From assembly GCF_017991995.1 (NCBI RefSeq), contig NZ_JAGOPN010000004.1, forward strand, positions 150,145-214,144: a stretch of 64,000 nt of DNA, read 5' to 3'. Origin of the DNA: Pseudacidovorax sp. (GTDB taxonomy: Bacteria > Pseudomonadota > Gammaproteobacteria > Burkholderiales > Burkholderiaceae_C). Below, piece after piece: positions 48,701-63,700 of the stretch (positions are counted from its first letter, which is position 1; each line of letters starts with the position of its first letter). The notes beneath the pieces are model-generated. The model searched no databases. It was not told where the DNA came from and saw only the letters and a list, made by a program, of their open reading frames with translations. The position numbers and the translations under genes are program-made.

Positions 48701-51700
48701 TACCAGTGGACGGCCAAGACCGAGAACGTCTACGACCAGCGCGTGCAGCTCAAGTACCAGCTGGCCACGGTGGCGCAGGACATCGATGACTACCGGCCGG
48801 TCTACCAGACCACCACCAAGGAGGTGATGGTCACCACGCTGAAGGACGTGACCGTCTGGAAGTCGGTGCCGATCATCCAGAAGGTCACGCAGCTCGTCTC
48901 CGAGGCGCACACCGAGACGGTGGGCAGCAGCTACGGCGATTTCGGCGATGCCGCCGCGCTGGGCGCGAAGAACATCGTCATCGACGCCGGCGCCTCGGTG
49001 CGCCTGTCGGGCGTCGTCAGCGCCAGCGACCGGCTGGACGTGAGCGCGCGCACGCTGGTGCAGGTGCAGGGCGTGGCCGATGCGCAGGGCCAGGCCGTGC
49101 AGACCACGCTGCAGGCCCACAGCCTGAGCCTGGCCGCCGGCACCAGCCTGGAGGTGGCGGACAACGCCACCCTGCTGGGCACCGGCAGCGGCGCCACCGT
49201 GACGCTGCTGGCCGCGCAGGACCTGACGCTGGGCGGCGCCACCCATGCCGGCGCCGCCGCCGGCGACAGCCTGGCGAGCGTGACGGTGGATGCGGGCCGC
49301 GACCTCTTCCTCAGCGGCGCCGTGACCGCCGGCAGCATCGACCTGGAGTCCGGCTCGGCCGCCGCCGGAGCGGCGCGCGACGGCGGCATCGAGGCCGACG
49401 CACAGACGGTGCTCAAGGCCACGGAGGGCGGACTGTCGCTCACCGCGGGCCGCTTCGGCGGCGACATCGTGCTCGACCATGCGACGCTGGAGGCCAGCGC
49501 CACGCAGGGCGTGCTGCACCTGCAGGCGCAGGCCGGCTTCATCGAACAGCGCCGCGACCTCGTGCAGCTGCCGAACACCACGGGCGACGAGAACAAGGTC
49601 TGGGTGGCCGTGGGCACCATCGCCGCCCGCCGCCTGGAGGCCTCGGCCGAGACCGGCCTGACCCTGGGAACCCGCGTGTCCGAGGCGCAACTGGCGCTCA
49701 CCGGCGTGGGCAACATCGACCTCGTCAACGCCGGCCCGCTGACGCTGGACGCCCAGACCGCCGACGGCGGCATCACCGTGAGCAACACCGGCCTGCTCAA
49801 GGCCATCCGCGTGCTCACGCTCGGCACGAGCGACCGCAACGACATCAGCCTCTCCACCCTCAGTGCCGCCGGCCTGACGGGCGACCTGGTGCTGGGCGAC
49901 GTGCGCAACGACGCACGCGGCGACGTCACGCTCAGCGCCCAGGGTCAGGTCTGGCACGACGACGACACCCGCGTGGTGGCCGACGAGCTGGTGCTGACGA
50001 GCACCGGCGCGGTGGACATCGCCACCAACGTCAACAGCCTGCGCCTGGCGGTGCAGGACACCGCCAGCGCCACCGTGGCGCAGGGCGAGCGCCGCCTGAC
50101 GGTGCAGGACGTGGAGATCGCCGATGGCAGCTTCACCCTCACCGGCGAAGGCGTGGTCGAACTGGTCGAGGTGGTGCTGCGCACCAACAAGGCCGGCAAC
50201 GACGTCAAGGTGGATGCGCAGCAGGACCTGCTGGTGCGCCATGTCTCGGCGGGCGTCCATGCCGCCACCGCGGCCGACCTGCCGGTGGTGGACGGCCAGG
50301 CCCAGCAGAGCCTGAGCTCGGCCGGCCTGGTGACGCTGATCTCGCGCCAGGGTGCCGTGGCCGAGTCCTTCGCCGACGCGGCGGTGGACGTGGTGGCGCA
50401 GCGCCTGACGGTGCGCGCCGCCACCGGCATCGCCGGGCTGGAGATCGCCGTCAACGAACTCGATGCGACCACCACGGGTGGCGACATCGCGCTGCACGAC
50501 TTCGACGGCGTGGGCGAGAAGTACGCCGGCCTCACCGTGGTCCAGGCCTTGAGCAGCGTGACCGCCGGCACCGGCAACACGCGCGTGGCCATCGAGAGCG
50601 AAGGCAGCCTGCTGGTGGACGTGGACGGCCGCATGGCGGGCGACACCGTGTCGCTCACCAGCCACCAGGGCAGCGTCGTCGTCAAGACGCCCAAGGCCGG
50701 CGATTCGCTGGCCTACAGCCGCGGCGTGGTCTTCGACGCGGCGCAGACGGTGGAGCTCTACCGCTTCTTCGAGGCGCCCGAGTGGATGGAATACCGCGCG
50801 GGCAAGTACTTCGTGTTCGGCACCGAGGCCTCGGGCGGCGAGCCGATCACCAAGCTGCTGCCCACCACGCTCAGCGCCGACACGCTGATCCTGCAGACGG
50901 GCGAGAGCCTGAACCTCAAGGACGTGACGCTCAGCGTCAACCGCCACCTGGAACTGGTGGCGGGCCAGAACGTCAACCTGAGCGGCACCATCGCCGTCAA
51001 GGCGCAGCACTACGACGGCAGCGCCGCGCTCGATGCCATCGAGCAGGTGATCGTGCGCGCCGATGGCGCCACGGCCGTGCAGCAGTCGGTGGACGTCAAC
51101 GCCAGCGGCAGCACCTCGGTCAACGCGCCGGCGCAGGAGACGGGCTTCATCAACCTGCAGGTGGACCAGCTGCCCGCGCTGCGCTTCGACCTGCGCGCGC
51201 GGCAGGACATCTTCGTCCACGTGCAGGACGACCTGACGCTCAGCGGCTTCGTCGGTGGGCTGCAGGGCTTCGATCCGGCCCGCAATGTGACGCTGATCGT
51301 GGAGGGCACGCTGGCCGTGCAGAGCGGCATCGTGGCCGCGGCCACCACCGGCGGCGTGCTCAGCCTCACGGCGCAGGCCGTCACCAGCGACGGCGCCTCG
51401 GTGTTCATCTCCGACCGCCTGGAAGTGCAGACCGCGGGCGACGCCCAGCTCAACACGCTGGTGGACACGCTCAAGGTGCGCTCGACCGTGCACGGCGCCA
51501 TCCGCATCAACGAGGCCACGGGCCTGGTGGTGGAGCTGGCCAGCGCGCGCGACGGCCTGATCGACATCGCCGCCGGCGGTGACCTGTACCTGCGCGAGGT
51601 GCGCAACTTCGCCGGCGGCAGCGACATCGACCTGCGCGCGGCCGGCGTCATGTACGTCGACCTGGTGGAGGCCGCGACCGACCTGGGCGCCGAGAAGACC

Positions 51701-54700
51701 TCCGGCCGCATCACCGCCGATGCACTGCACGGCGTGAAGGAGTGGAAGGCCCTGTCGGTCGCCACGCTGCAGCCCGACGGCACCACCACGGTGGTGACCG
51801 ATGCCTACGACGAGCGCACCGCCGACCTCTACGGCTACGAGGTGACGGTGCGCGGCGCGGCGCAGATCACGCAGCTCACCGACCCCGGCAAGCAGGGCAA
51901 TGGCGACGACGTCGAGGTGCGCACCATCGCGGCCGGCGGCTTCGGCTACGACCCGCAGAGCACCGTCACCGAGCATTCGCTGCTGGAGGCCGGCGGCGCC
52001 ATCGTCAACCTGCAGGGCCAGACGCTCACGCCGGCCGGCGTGTCGGTGGCGCAGGTCAGCACGCTGGCCTTCGGCATCCAGCCGGCGGCGGGGCAGATCT
52101 ACGCCGTCACCGTCAACGGCCATGCCTACAGCGTGACCGCGGCCCAGGGCGACACGGCGGCCGGCGTGCTCGGCGCGCTCAAGACACGCATCGAGCAGGG
52201 CGAGGCCATCGCCGTCACGGTGGATGCGGACAACCTGCGGCTGGTGCTCAGCGCCGAGCAGGGCAACACGCCCTTCACCCTGGCCGGCGTGTCGCTGACG
52301 CTGCCCACGCTCGATGCCGTCACCGGCGGCGTGGCCAAGGACGGCGGCAGCCTCGACACCGGGGCCGGCGACGTGGCGCCGGGCTTCGACCAGGCGCAGC
52401 ACACCAACGTGCTGTTCGACAGCGGCACCGCGCCGCAGTCCGGCAAGCTCTACGGCCTCACCCTGGACGGGCACGACTACCTCGTGCGCCTGGGCACCAA
52501 TGCCTTCATCGACGTCACCGGCCTGGGCAACGGCAGCGGCAGCCTGGACGTGCTGGCGCTGCAGGCCGACAGCCGCCTGGGCACGGCCAGCGGCACGGCC
52601 TCGGGCAACGACGTCACGGTCGACCTGACGGGCCTGTCCGGCATCGTCGCGGGCGCGCACTACACGCTCACCGTGGCCGACGGCAAGCGCTTCGACGTGA
52701 TCGCCGTCGACGGCGACACCCGCGCCAGCATCGCCGGCAAGCTGGCGGCGCTGGCCGATGCCGACGCCACCATCGCGGCCCAGGCCTCGGGCACGGTCAT
52801 CACCTTCAGCGCGGGCGCCACGCTCGCGGCCACCCAGGTCGGCGGCAGCTCGATGCAGAGCGTGCAGGCCGGTCAGGCGGGCCTGCTGCAGGACGGCACC
52901 ACCGAGGGCGGCCGCCACTTCGACCTGAGCAGCCTGCAGGTGCAGCAGGGCTGGCGCTACGTGTTCACCGTGGGCGGCCAGAGCTTCAGCTACACCGCGG
53001 CCAGCGGCGACGGCCTGGCGGCCGTGGTGCAGGGGCTGGCGGTGGCGGTCGACGCCCATGCCAGCTACGGCGCCACCGCCACGGTGGCCAGCGTGACCGA
53101 CTGGGCTTCGTTGCGCACGGCGCTGGCGGCGCAGATCGAGCGCGGCGAGGCCATCGACGCCACGGCCTACGACGGCCGCGTGCTCGACCTGCGCAGCCTG
53201 ACGGTCGCGGCCGGCACGGCCTACACCATCACCCTCGACGGCACGGCCTACAGCTACACCGCGCAGGACGGCGACAGCGCCCAGGCCGTCACGGCCCAGC
53301 TGCTGACGCTGATCCAGGAGGGCGGCTACAAGGTCAGCAGCGACTTTGCCGATCCGCAGTCGGGCGCCGGCGGCGTGCTGACGGTGCTCAGCACCTCGGC
53401 CATCGCCTCCGCCTCCACCAGCTTCGGCGCCAGCGTGGCGCAGCGCAGCGTGATCGGCCTTGCGGCCGAGGTGGCCAACGACGCGTTCGGCACCGCGGCC
53501 CTGGGCCAGGCGGGTGCCGTCTCCGCCACCTTCGACACCGACATGGACGCGGGCGCGCAGGTGCAGCAGAAGAGCCATGTGGTCTTCGCCGATCCGGCGA
53601 CGGCCGGCTACACGCTGGCCGCGGGCAGCGTCTTCACGGTGCAGGTCAACGGCCACAGCTACAGCGCCACCGTGGGCAGCGGCGGCGTGACCGTCAGCTG
53701 GGCCTCGGTGCTGGGCGCCCTGGCCACCGCCATCGAGGCGGGCGAGGTGGACGGCGGCCATGCGCTGCTGGACGTGGGCTTCGATGCCGCCACGCGCCAG
53801 CTGGTGCTGACGGCCAACGATGCCAACCAGGCCTTCACCGTCGACGACGTGACGGTGCAGCGCCTGTCGCAGACGGCGGTGGCCGGCGGCGTGATCGACG
53901 CGGGCAGCGTGCTGGCCGCGGCCGGCCAGGACGCCACGCAGGCCAGCCGCCTCACGTTCAGCGGCACGCCGCAGGCGGGCGTGGACTACACCGTGCAGGT
54001 GGGCGCGCGCAGCTACACCGTGCATGTGGGCGACACCGTGGGCGGCCAGGCCGTCACGGCCGACTGGGCCTCGGTGCTGGGCGCGCTGGAGCAGCGCATC
54101 GAGCAGGACGGCGTGGTCTCTGCCAGCGTGCAGGGCAGCACCCTCACGCTCACGGCGCTGCAGGCCAATGCGGCCTTCGAGCTCAAGGGCAGCGTGCGCG
54201 ATGCCGCCGCCACCCAGGCGCTCACCAAGAGCGGCGACTATGTGCTGATCGTCCCCGACCGCAGTGCCGGCGATGCCAGCCTGCTGGTCAGCGGCAGCCT
54301 GACGGTGGTCAACCTGCCCACCTACGACGGCGACAACCTCACGCTCGGCGCGGGCCGCGACCTGGTGGTCGTCTCCGACATCGGCGTGGGCAGCGGCGGC
54401 ACGGTCACGCTCAGCGCCGGCGCCTCGCTCACGCTGGGCGGCACGCTCAGCGCGGGCGCGCTCACGGTGTCGGCCGGCCATGACCTGACGCTCACCACCG
54501 AGGTCGGCACGCTGCAGGTCACCATGACCGGCGACGGCAACCTCACCGTGATCCAGACCGGCGCGCTGGAGATCACCGGCATCCAGATGGCCGGCGGCAA
54601 CATCACCATCGTGGCCGACGGCGACGTGCGCATCGGTGCCATCACCGGCACCGCGGGCGACGTGAGCATCACCTCGCGCACCGGCGCCATCGCCATCGAC

Positions 54701-57700
54701 AGCATGGCCTCGGCCGGCGCGGTGACGCTGACGGCGGCCGGCGCGGTGTCGGCGGGCCGGCTGGTCAACGGCGCGGTGGTCGGCACCATCGAGGCCGACA
54801 CGCTGACGGTGACCGCCGGCTCGGCCATCGACATCTACGAGAAGGACGGCATGACCGTCACCCAGGCGCTGAGCACCAGCCACGCGGCGGTGCACCTGCA
54901 GTCGGGCGGCGCCATGACCGTCGACGGCGCCATCGCCACCACCGGCAGCGCCGGCATTTCGCTGGTCACCACGGCCGGCGTGCTGACGCTGAACCAGGCG
55001 CTGTCCAGCGCCTCGGGCGACGTGACGGTGCGCGGCCAGGGCGGCCTGGCCATGAGCGGCCAGGGCGACATCACCAGCGTCTCGGGCGCGGTGACGCTGG
55101 ACGCCGGCGCCGGCAGCCTCTCGATGGAAGGCGACACCGTCGTCAATGCCGGCAGCGGCGCCATCTCGCTCGATGCGGGCGGCGCCATCCTGCTGGGCAA
55201 GCTGCGCACCACCCACGACGGCGAGCTGCGCATCGTGGCCGGCGGCGTGCTGGACGTGGCCGAGGGCAGCACCGACGTCATCGCGGCCGACGCGCTGCTG
55301 TACATCCGCTCCAGCGGCGGCATCGGCGAGGACGGCAATGCGCTCGAAGTGCAGGTGCGGGCGTTGGACTTCGTCAACACCGGCCACGGCGACGTGTTCA
55401 TCGAGGAGGTGGACGGCCTGCAGCTGGTGGGCGTGGACCAGCAGGCCGCGGGCCGCGTCTCGATCCTGGCGCGCCATGGCGACATCGACGTGCTGGCGGA
55501 CGGCACCGGCGTGCACAGCGCCGGCGGCGACCTGGCGCTGTATGCGGGCGGCAGCCTGCACATCGGCCAGGCGGTCGACACCGCGGGCGGCAGCATCGCC
55601 CTCACGGCCGAGGGCGGCGACATCTCGCTGGGCGCCACCGTCAAGGCCGGCGGCAGCGGCAACATCGGGGTGCGTGCGATCACCGGCTCGGTGGTCAACG
55701 ACAGCGCCGCGCTGGGCTGGCTGCGCGACGGCAGCGGCTTCGACGCCGACATCGACTGGATGCTCTCGCGCAACAAGTTCACCATGGACCAGGCCACCGG
55801 CCTGATCACCGTGGCGAACCTGGAGGACTACAACGCCGCCTCGCACGTGGCCAACGGCACGGTGCTGCGCAGCGCCGGCGGCCCCATGCTGTCGGCCGCC
55901 GGCGGCGGCATCACCATCACGGCCAAGGGCTCGGTGGGCCAGCGCTACGAGGACTTCACCTTCAGCCCGCAGGCCATCGTGGTGGACGCGCAGTCGCTCA
56001 CCGTCTCCAGCACCAGCCGGCAGGACGTGGTGGTGTTCGCCACCGGCTCCATCGTCGTGCACTCGGACGCCGCGGCGGCCGGCTCGCGCGGCGGCCAGAC
56101 CGACGTGGCGGCGCTGCAGGGCGAGCAGAAGTTCGTGAGCGACGTGGACGCGGGCGGGCAGGACATCACCATCCGCTCCGACCAGGTGAGCATCGCCGCC
56201 GACGTGCGCAGCGCCGGGGCCACGCTCACCTTCAAGCCCTCGGACCCGACCGGCACCGTGGTGCTGGGCGATGCCGGCAGCACCGGCGGCGGCATGCAGC
56301 TGAGCAACGACTCGCTGTCGCACCTGCAGGACGGCTTCGGCCAGATCGTCATCGGCGGCACCGACACCGCGCTCAAGGTCTACCTGGGCGGCGAGGGCGT
56401 GTCCGGCGGCACGATCCAGGTCAAGGACGACCTGGTCATCCTCAACCCCAACCTGGGCGGCGAGGTCTACATCAACCAGGAGCTGGTGCTGACGCACGAC
56501 GCCTCGCTGACCATCAGCGGCTCGGGCAACACCACCACGGTCTCGGCCAACGCGTCCTCGGACTCGGACATCACCATCAACGACTCGGTGCGCATCAACG
56601 GCGGCACCGCCAGCGCGCCGATCACCCTGCGCGCCGGCACCGACGGCACGGGCAGCCTGCAGCTGGGCAGCCTGCCCTCGCACATGCTCAACGGCAACCA
56701 GGACGCCACGCCCGACTACCTGCGCCTGGAGGCGGCCGACAACATCGTCATCAGCGGCACCGTGGGCGGCGACGATGCGCTCGAAGGCCTGACCATCGGC
56801 GGCGTGACGGTGGGCAGCGAGGTCAACCTGCCCAACAACGTCACCTTCTACGGCCCGGTCACCGTCAACGGCGACCTGCAGATCACCGCCAGCGGCGTGG
56901 TCACCTTCTACAGCGACGTGGTGCTCACCTCGGGCAAGCTGGTGATCCAGGGCGCGAGCCAGGTGATCTTCAAGGGCGGCGTGGTGGTGCAGGGCGGTGG
57001 CGACATCGTGCTGCAGGGCGACGAGATCGACTTCCAGGGCGGCGACGAGTCCATCGTGGGCACCGGCACGCTCTGGCTGCGGCCCACCACCACCAGCCTC
57101 AACATCGAGGTGGGCTCGCCGATCAACAGCGTGACCAACGCCACGCTCAACATCAACGACCAGGAGGTGCGCAAGCTGGCCGACGGCTTCGGCACCATCG
57201 TGATCGGCGGCTACGACAGCAGCACCGGCCATGCCACCGGCACCGGCACCGTGCGCATCGCGGCGCTGACCACGGCGGGCCAGCCGCTGCTGCGCGACAA
57301 CCTGGAGGTCTACGGCCAGAACATCACGGTGGAGGATGCCAACCTCGCCAACCAGACGCTGCTGGTGGAAGGCACGGTCAAGCTCGACGCGATCGGCAAC
57401 ATCCGCATCGGCAACACCATGGAGGCGCGCACCGCCGCCGGCGTGCAGGACATCGTCCTGTACTCGGCCACGGGCTCGGTGCAGCAGTTCGACGCCGCCA
57501 CCGACGGCGCCACGGGCGAGGCGCTGATCGGCGGCCACCTGACGGTGACCGCGGCCTCGGGCATCAACCTGGGCGCCACCCAGCTCGACAGCGTCAGCGC
57601 CACGCACACCGGCACGCTGGGCGACATCACCATCCGCGAGACCGCGGCCGGAGGCGACCTCACGGTGCTGGGCGTGGCCCAGACGCAGGCGGGCGCCAGC

Positions 57701-60700
57701 GGCAACATCGGCGTGGCCACCACGGCCGGGCAGCTCACGGTGGCGGCTTCGGGCACCGGCGTGCTGCAGGCCGGCAGCGGCAGCGTGTCGCTGACGGCCG
57801 ACGGCGGCAGCCTGGTGGTGCACCAGGCCATCGCCAGCACCACCGGCGCCGTGTCGCTCACGGCCAGCGGCGGCATCGTGCTGCTGGACGACACCACGCA
57901 CGACGGGCGCATCGCCACCACCGGCGGCAGCGTGACGCTGCGCGCCAATGGCGGCAGCGCCTCGCTGGGCGGCGACATCGCCGCCGCGGGCGGCCTGGTG
58001 GACGTGCGCGCCAGCGCCGGCATCGCCATGGCCGACGGCGCGACCATCGGCTCGGTCAATGCCGGCAACACCGGCGCCGTGACGCTGACGGCCGACAGCG
58101 GCGACCTCTCGCTCAGCCGCATCCTGGCGGGCGGGCTGGTGACGCTCACGGCCACCGGCGGCGCGATCCGCGACAACCTCAGTGGCGACGGGCCCAACAT
58201 CGACGGCGACACCGCCGCGCTGCGCATGAGCGCCGCGGCCGGCATCGGCGCCGCCTCGGCCGCGCTGCAGACCCGCGTGGCCCAGTTGAGCGCCACCAAC
58301 GGCGCCACGGGCGGCGTGTACGTGCAGGAGGCCACGGCCTTGCGCCTGGTGGCCTCGGGCATGACCGCCATCGACAACGCCGGCAGCGGTGCCATCGTGA
58401 TCCAGACCACCGACGGACGGCTGGTGGTCGAAGGCACGGTGCGCCAGACCGGCAGCGGCCACATCCGCCTGCGCAGCGGCGAGGCGGCCGAAGGCACCGA
58501 TGCCACGCTGGAGCTGCGCGCCGACGTGAGCGCCGCCGGCGGCGGCAGCCTCTCGCTGCTGTCGGCCGACGGCATCGTCGGCAGCAGCGCCTTCAAGGCG
58601 CAGGCCCTGGGCGGCAGCGCCACCGTGGAGCTGGCGGCCGACGCCGGCATCGCGCTGGACGCCGCGGCCCGCGTGCTGAGCGCGGGCGGCAACATCCGCA
58701 TCGATGCCGCCGGCGGCGACGCCGTGATCGGCACCGTGGGCACCGGCAGCAGCACCGCGGGCCTGATCGCCATCGGCGCCTCGGGCTCGATCCTGGACGC
58801 GGATGCCGACGGCGCCTCGCCGCAGCTGGTGAACCTGACGGCGGGCGCGGTGCGCCTGGTGGCGGGCGGCAGCATCGGCACGGCGGCCAACCGCATCGAG
58901 ACCTCGGTGAGCACCCTGGCCGCCAGCGCGGGCAGCGGCGGGCTCTTCGTGGGCGAGGAGAACGGCCTGACCATTGGCAGCGTGGCGGCCGTGGCGGTCA
59001 ACCGCATCGGCGCCGACGGCAGCAGCGTTTCGTCCGCCAGCGGCAGCACCCTGGTGGGCCTGCTCAGCGGCGACGGCGGCGCCATCGTGGTGACCAACGG
59101 CCTGTCCCGTGCCGGCGACCTGATCGTGGACGCGGCCGTGACGGCCGGCGGCAGCGGCAACGTGCTGCTCGCCAATGCCTGGACCGGTGCCACGCCGGGC
59201 AGCCTGCAGATCCGCGCGGCCGTGGGCTCCGGCAGCGGCGACCTGACGCTGAGCGCGGGCGGCGCCATCGCCCAGGCCGCGGGCATCGCCCTGGCCACGG
59301 GCGGCGGCCACATCGCCGTGCTGGCCGGCACCAGCTTCACCATGGGTGCGGGCGCCGTGGCCCAGACCAGCGGCGGCAACATCCAGGTGATGGCCACCAC
59401 CGGCTCGGCCACGCTGGGCCTGCTGGACGCGCGCAGCGCCGCCGACCGCACGGCCGGCAGCCTGAGCGGCCAGTCCGGCTGGGGCTCGGTGAGCGTGCAG
59501 GCGGGCACCTCCATCCTCGATGACGAGGGCGAGACCGTGCCGTCGGTGGACGTGTATGCGCGCAACCTGCGCCTGCTGGCGGGCAGCGCCGCGGGCAACG
59601 GCATCGGCAGCGGCAGCAACGCGCTCGAGATCGAGGCGGCCGTGATGGGCGCCGCGGCCACCGGCACGGGCGGCGTGTTCGTGGCGGACGCCAGCGACCT
59701 CACGGTGGACACGATGAGCGTCATCGTGGTGAACCGGGTGGCCGTGGACGGCGTCAGCACCGGCACCTCCGCCGGCCGCATCTCCGATGTGGTCAGCGGC
59801 GGCAGCGTGGTGCTCACGGCCGCGGGCAGCCTGACCGTGAACGAGGGCACGGCCAACGACCGCGGCATCGACGCCGCGGGCACCCTGCGGCTGGAAGCCG
59901 GCACCGACCTGGCGCTCAATGCCCGCATCGGCGCGGGCGGCGCGGCCAGCCTGATCGCCGGGCGCGACCTGCTGCAGGCGGCCACGGTGGCCGGCAGCGG
60001 CACCGGCGTCAGCGTGGAGCAGGTCGCCGGACGCGACCTGCTGCAGACGGCCGGCAGCGGCCAGACCCGCACGGCGGGCGGCAACGTGGTCTTCACCGCG
60101 GCGCGCGACGTGGGGCTGGAGCTGGTCGACGCCGGCAGCGGCAGCGTGGCCATCGCGGCCACGGCCGGCAGCATCCTGGACGTGGATGGCGGCAGCGATC
60201 TGGACGTGAGCGCCACGGCGCTGCGCCTGACGGCCGGCACGGCCATCGGCAGCGGCAGCAATGCGCTCGACACCTCGGTGGGCACGCTCAGTGCCGCGGC
60301 GGGTGCGGGTGGGCTGTTCGTCAGCGAGGCCGACGGCCTGGTGGTGGGCAGCGTGACGGTCGACGCGAGCCGCGTTGCCGCCACCGGGCTGGCCGGTACC
60401 GTGGCCGGCACCGCGCAGGAGGACCTGTCGGCGACCGGCGCGGGCGCCATCGTGCTGCAGGTGCAGGCGGGCAGCCTGACCGTGGGCGCCGGCACGGCCG
60501 GCACCGCGGGCGTGAGCGCCGCCAGCGGCGCCGTGCGGCTGCAGGCCGCGGGCGACGTGACCCTCGCGGCGGACGTGGGCTCGGGCAGCGGCAGTGTGAG
60601 CGTGCTTTCCACCGGCGGCAGCCTCGCGCTGTCGGCGGGCGTGGTGATTTCCACCGGCGGCAGCGGCACGCTGGACCTGCAGGCGCAGGGCAGCGTCGTC

Positions 60701-63700
60701 ACCGCCGACGGCAGCGTGCTGCGCACCGGCGGCGGCAACATCCGCGCGGAAGCGACCACCGGCGACCTGACGGTCGGCCTGGTCGATGCGCGCACCGCCG
60801 CCGACCGTGCGGCCGGCAGCCTGGCCGGCCAGTCCGGCTGGGGGGCCGTGAGCCTGGTGGCCGGCGGCGCGATCCTGGACAACGCCAGCGAGGCCACGGC
60901 GGGCGCCGTCGACGTGCAGGCCTCCCAGCTGCGCCTGTCGGCGGGCGGCGCCATCGGCAGCGGCGCCAATGCGCTGGAGACGGAAGCGGCGGTGCTGAGC
61001 GCCTCGGCCGGTGCCGGCCTCTTCGTCGCCGAATCCACGGCCCTGACCGTGGGCGCGGTGGGCGAGATCGCCGTCGTGCGCGTCGGGCTCGATGGCAGCA
61101 GCACGCCGTCGCGCGCCGATGCCGCGCAGGCGGCCTTCACGGCGGGCGGCGCACTGGTGCTGACCACCGCGGCGGGCACGCTCACCGTGCAGACGGCCGG
61201 CACTGCCGGCGGCAACCTGCTGCTGCAGGCCGGCGGCACCGGGGCCGACCTGGTGATCGATGCGGCCCTCACGGCCACGGCCGGCCACATCACGCTGGCC
61301 GCCGCGCAGGACCTGCGGCAGAACGCCGCCGTCGCCACGCTGGGCAGCGGCGCCACGGTCGGCGCCACCGCCGGCCGCGACCTGGTGCAGGCGCAGGGCA
61401 GCGGCACCATCGCGACGGTGGACGGCAACGTCCTGCTGAGCGCACTGGGCGGCGACCTGACGCTGGAGTCGGTGGACGCCGGCAGCGGCCGCGTGTCGCT
61501 GAGCGCGTCGGGCCGCATCGTCGACGGCGACGCGGCCGGCGACACCGAAGTGGACGTGCGCGCCAGCGCCCTGCGCCTCGACGCGGGCACGGCCATCGGC
61601 AGCGGCGCCAACGCGCTGGAGACCACCGTCGCCACGCTGAGCGCGAGTGCCGGTGCGGGCGGCCTGTTCATCGCCGAAAGCGATGGCCTGTCGGTGGATG
61701 CCGTCACGGTGGACGTGCAGCGCGTGCAGGCCGACGGCAGCGCCGTGGCCACCCAGAACGCGGCGCAGGAGGACCTGGCCGCCACCGGTGCTGGCGCCAT
61801 CGTGCTCACCAGCGCCACCGGCGACCTGGTGCTGCGCGCCGGCACGGCCGGCAGCGGCGGCGTGGGCGCCGGCAGCGGCCCCGTGCTGCTGCAGGCCCTG
61901 GCCGGCGCCATCACCCTCGACGGGGCGGTGGTGTCGCAGGGCGGCGCGATCAGCGTGCGGGCCGGCACCTCGGTCACGGCCAATGCCGACATCCGCAGCG
62001 GCGGCGCCGGCAGCCTGGACGTGCAGGCCGGCAGCGGCGCGCTGACGCAGACGGTGGGCAGCAGCTTTGCCACCGGCAGCGGCGACATCCGCCTGCAGGC
62101 GGGCGGTGCGGCCACCCTGGCGCGCGTCGGCACCGCGGGCAATGTGTCGGTGACGGCGGGCGGCGCGATCCTCGACGCCGACACCGCGGGCGACAGCACG
62201 GTCAACATCCAGGCCGCGGGCCTGCGGCTGGATGCGGGCGGCAGCATCGGCACCGGCGCCAACGCGCTGGAGACCACGGTTTCCACGCTCTCGGCGCGCG
62301 CCGGGGCCACGGGCATGTTCCTGCTCGAATCCGACGGCCTGGCCGTCGGCGCGGTGGCGGCGAGCGTGCAGCGCGTGGCGGCGGACGGCAGCCTCTCGGC
62401 CCTGGCCGATGCCGCGCAGTCCGACATCGTCACCACCGGCAACACCGGCGTGGTGCTGCGCAGCACCACCGGCGACCTCGTGCTCGGCGACGGCGGCAAC
62501 GCCGACGGCGTGGCCGTGGCGGCCGGCAACGGCAGCGGCGCGGGCGGCCATGTGCGCATCGAGGCCTTGGCGGGCCGGGTGATCGCCGACGCGGCCATCA
62601 CCACCAGCGGCAGCACGGGCGGCTTCGTCACGGTGCTGGGCCAGGCGGGCGTGCGCTTCAACGGCGCGGTGGGCATCGCCACCGGCCTGGTGGGCGGCGT
62701 GGACGTGGAATCGGCCCAGGGCAGCATCGTCCAGGTGGCTGGCAACACCATCACGGCCGGCGGCACGGTGCGCCTGCTCGCGGCGCAGGACGTGGTGGTG
62801 GGCGTGATCGCGCTCACCTCGGCCACCGGCGGCGTCTCGGTCACCGCCACCGCGGGCAGCATCCTCGATGCCGACGCGGACGGCGACAGCAGCGTCAACA
62901 TCACCACCGGCAATGTCTCGGGCGGCCTGCGCCTGGCGGCCGGCACCGGCATCGGCGCCGCGGGCAACCACCTGGAGACGGCCACCGTCAACCTCAGTGC
63001 CCAGGCGGCCGGCGGCGGCCTGTTCCTGAGCGAGGCCGACGGCGTGACCGTGACCACCGTCTCGGTGGCGGTGCAGAAGGTGAATGCGGCCGGCACGCTG
63101 GACGCCGCCACCGTGGACGCGGCCCAGTCGGACCTGCGCACCACCGGCGGCAACGGCAGCATCGTGCTGCGCACCGGCGGCAGCGGCACGCTGACGCTGA
63201 CCGACGGCCAGCCGGGCTCGCTGGACGGCGCGGCCGTCTCGGCGAACGGCAGCGGCAATGTGCTGCTGCAGAGCGCCGGGGCGATCAGCGCCGCGGCCAA
63301 TGCCGACGTGCTGAGCGGCAGCGGTGCGATCAGCCTGCGTGCGGGCGGCGCCATCGGCTTCGACGCCGGGGCGGACCTCCGCACGGGCGGCGCCGGCACG
63401 GTGGACGTGGACGCGGCGGGTGCCCTGGCGATGAACGCCGGCAGCCTGCTGACCAGCGGCACGGGCACGGTGCGCGTGAACGCGGGCACCACGGCCACCG
63501 TGGGCCGCATCACGACCGGCGGCACCGTCTCCCTCGTGGCCGGCACGGCCATCGTGGACGCGGACGCGGCGGGCGACAGCACGGTCAACATCGAGGCGGC
63601 CAGCCTGCGCCTGCAGGCGGGCACGGCCATCGGCAGCGCGGCCAACGCGTTGGAGACCAAGGTGAGCACGCTCAGCGCGAGCGCCGGCAACGGCGGCCTG

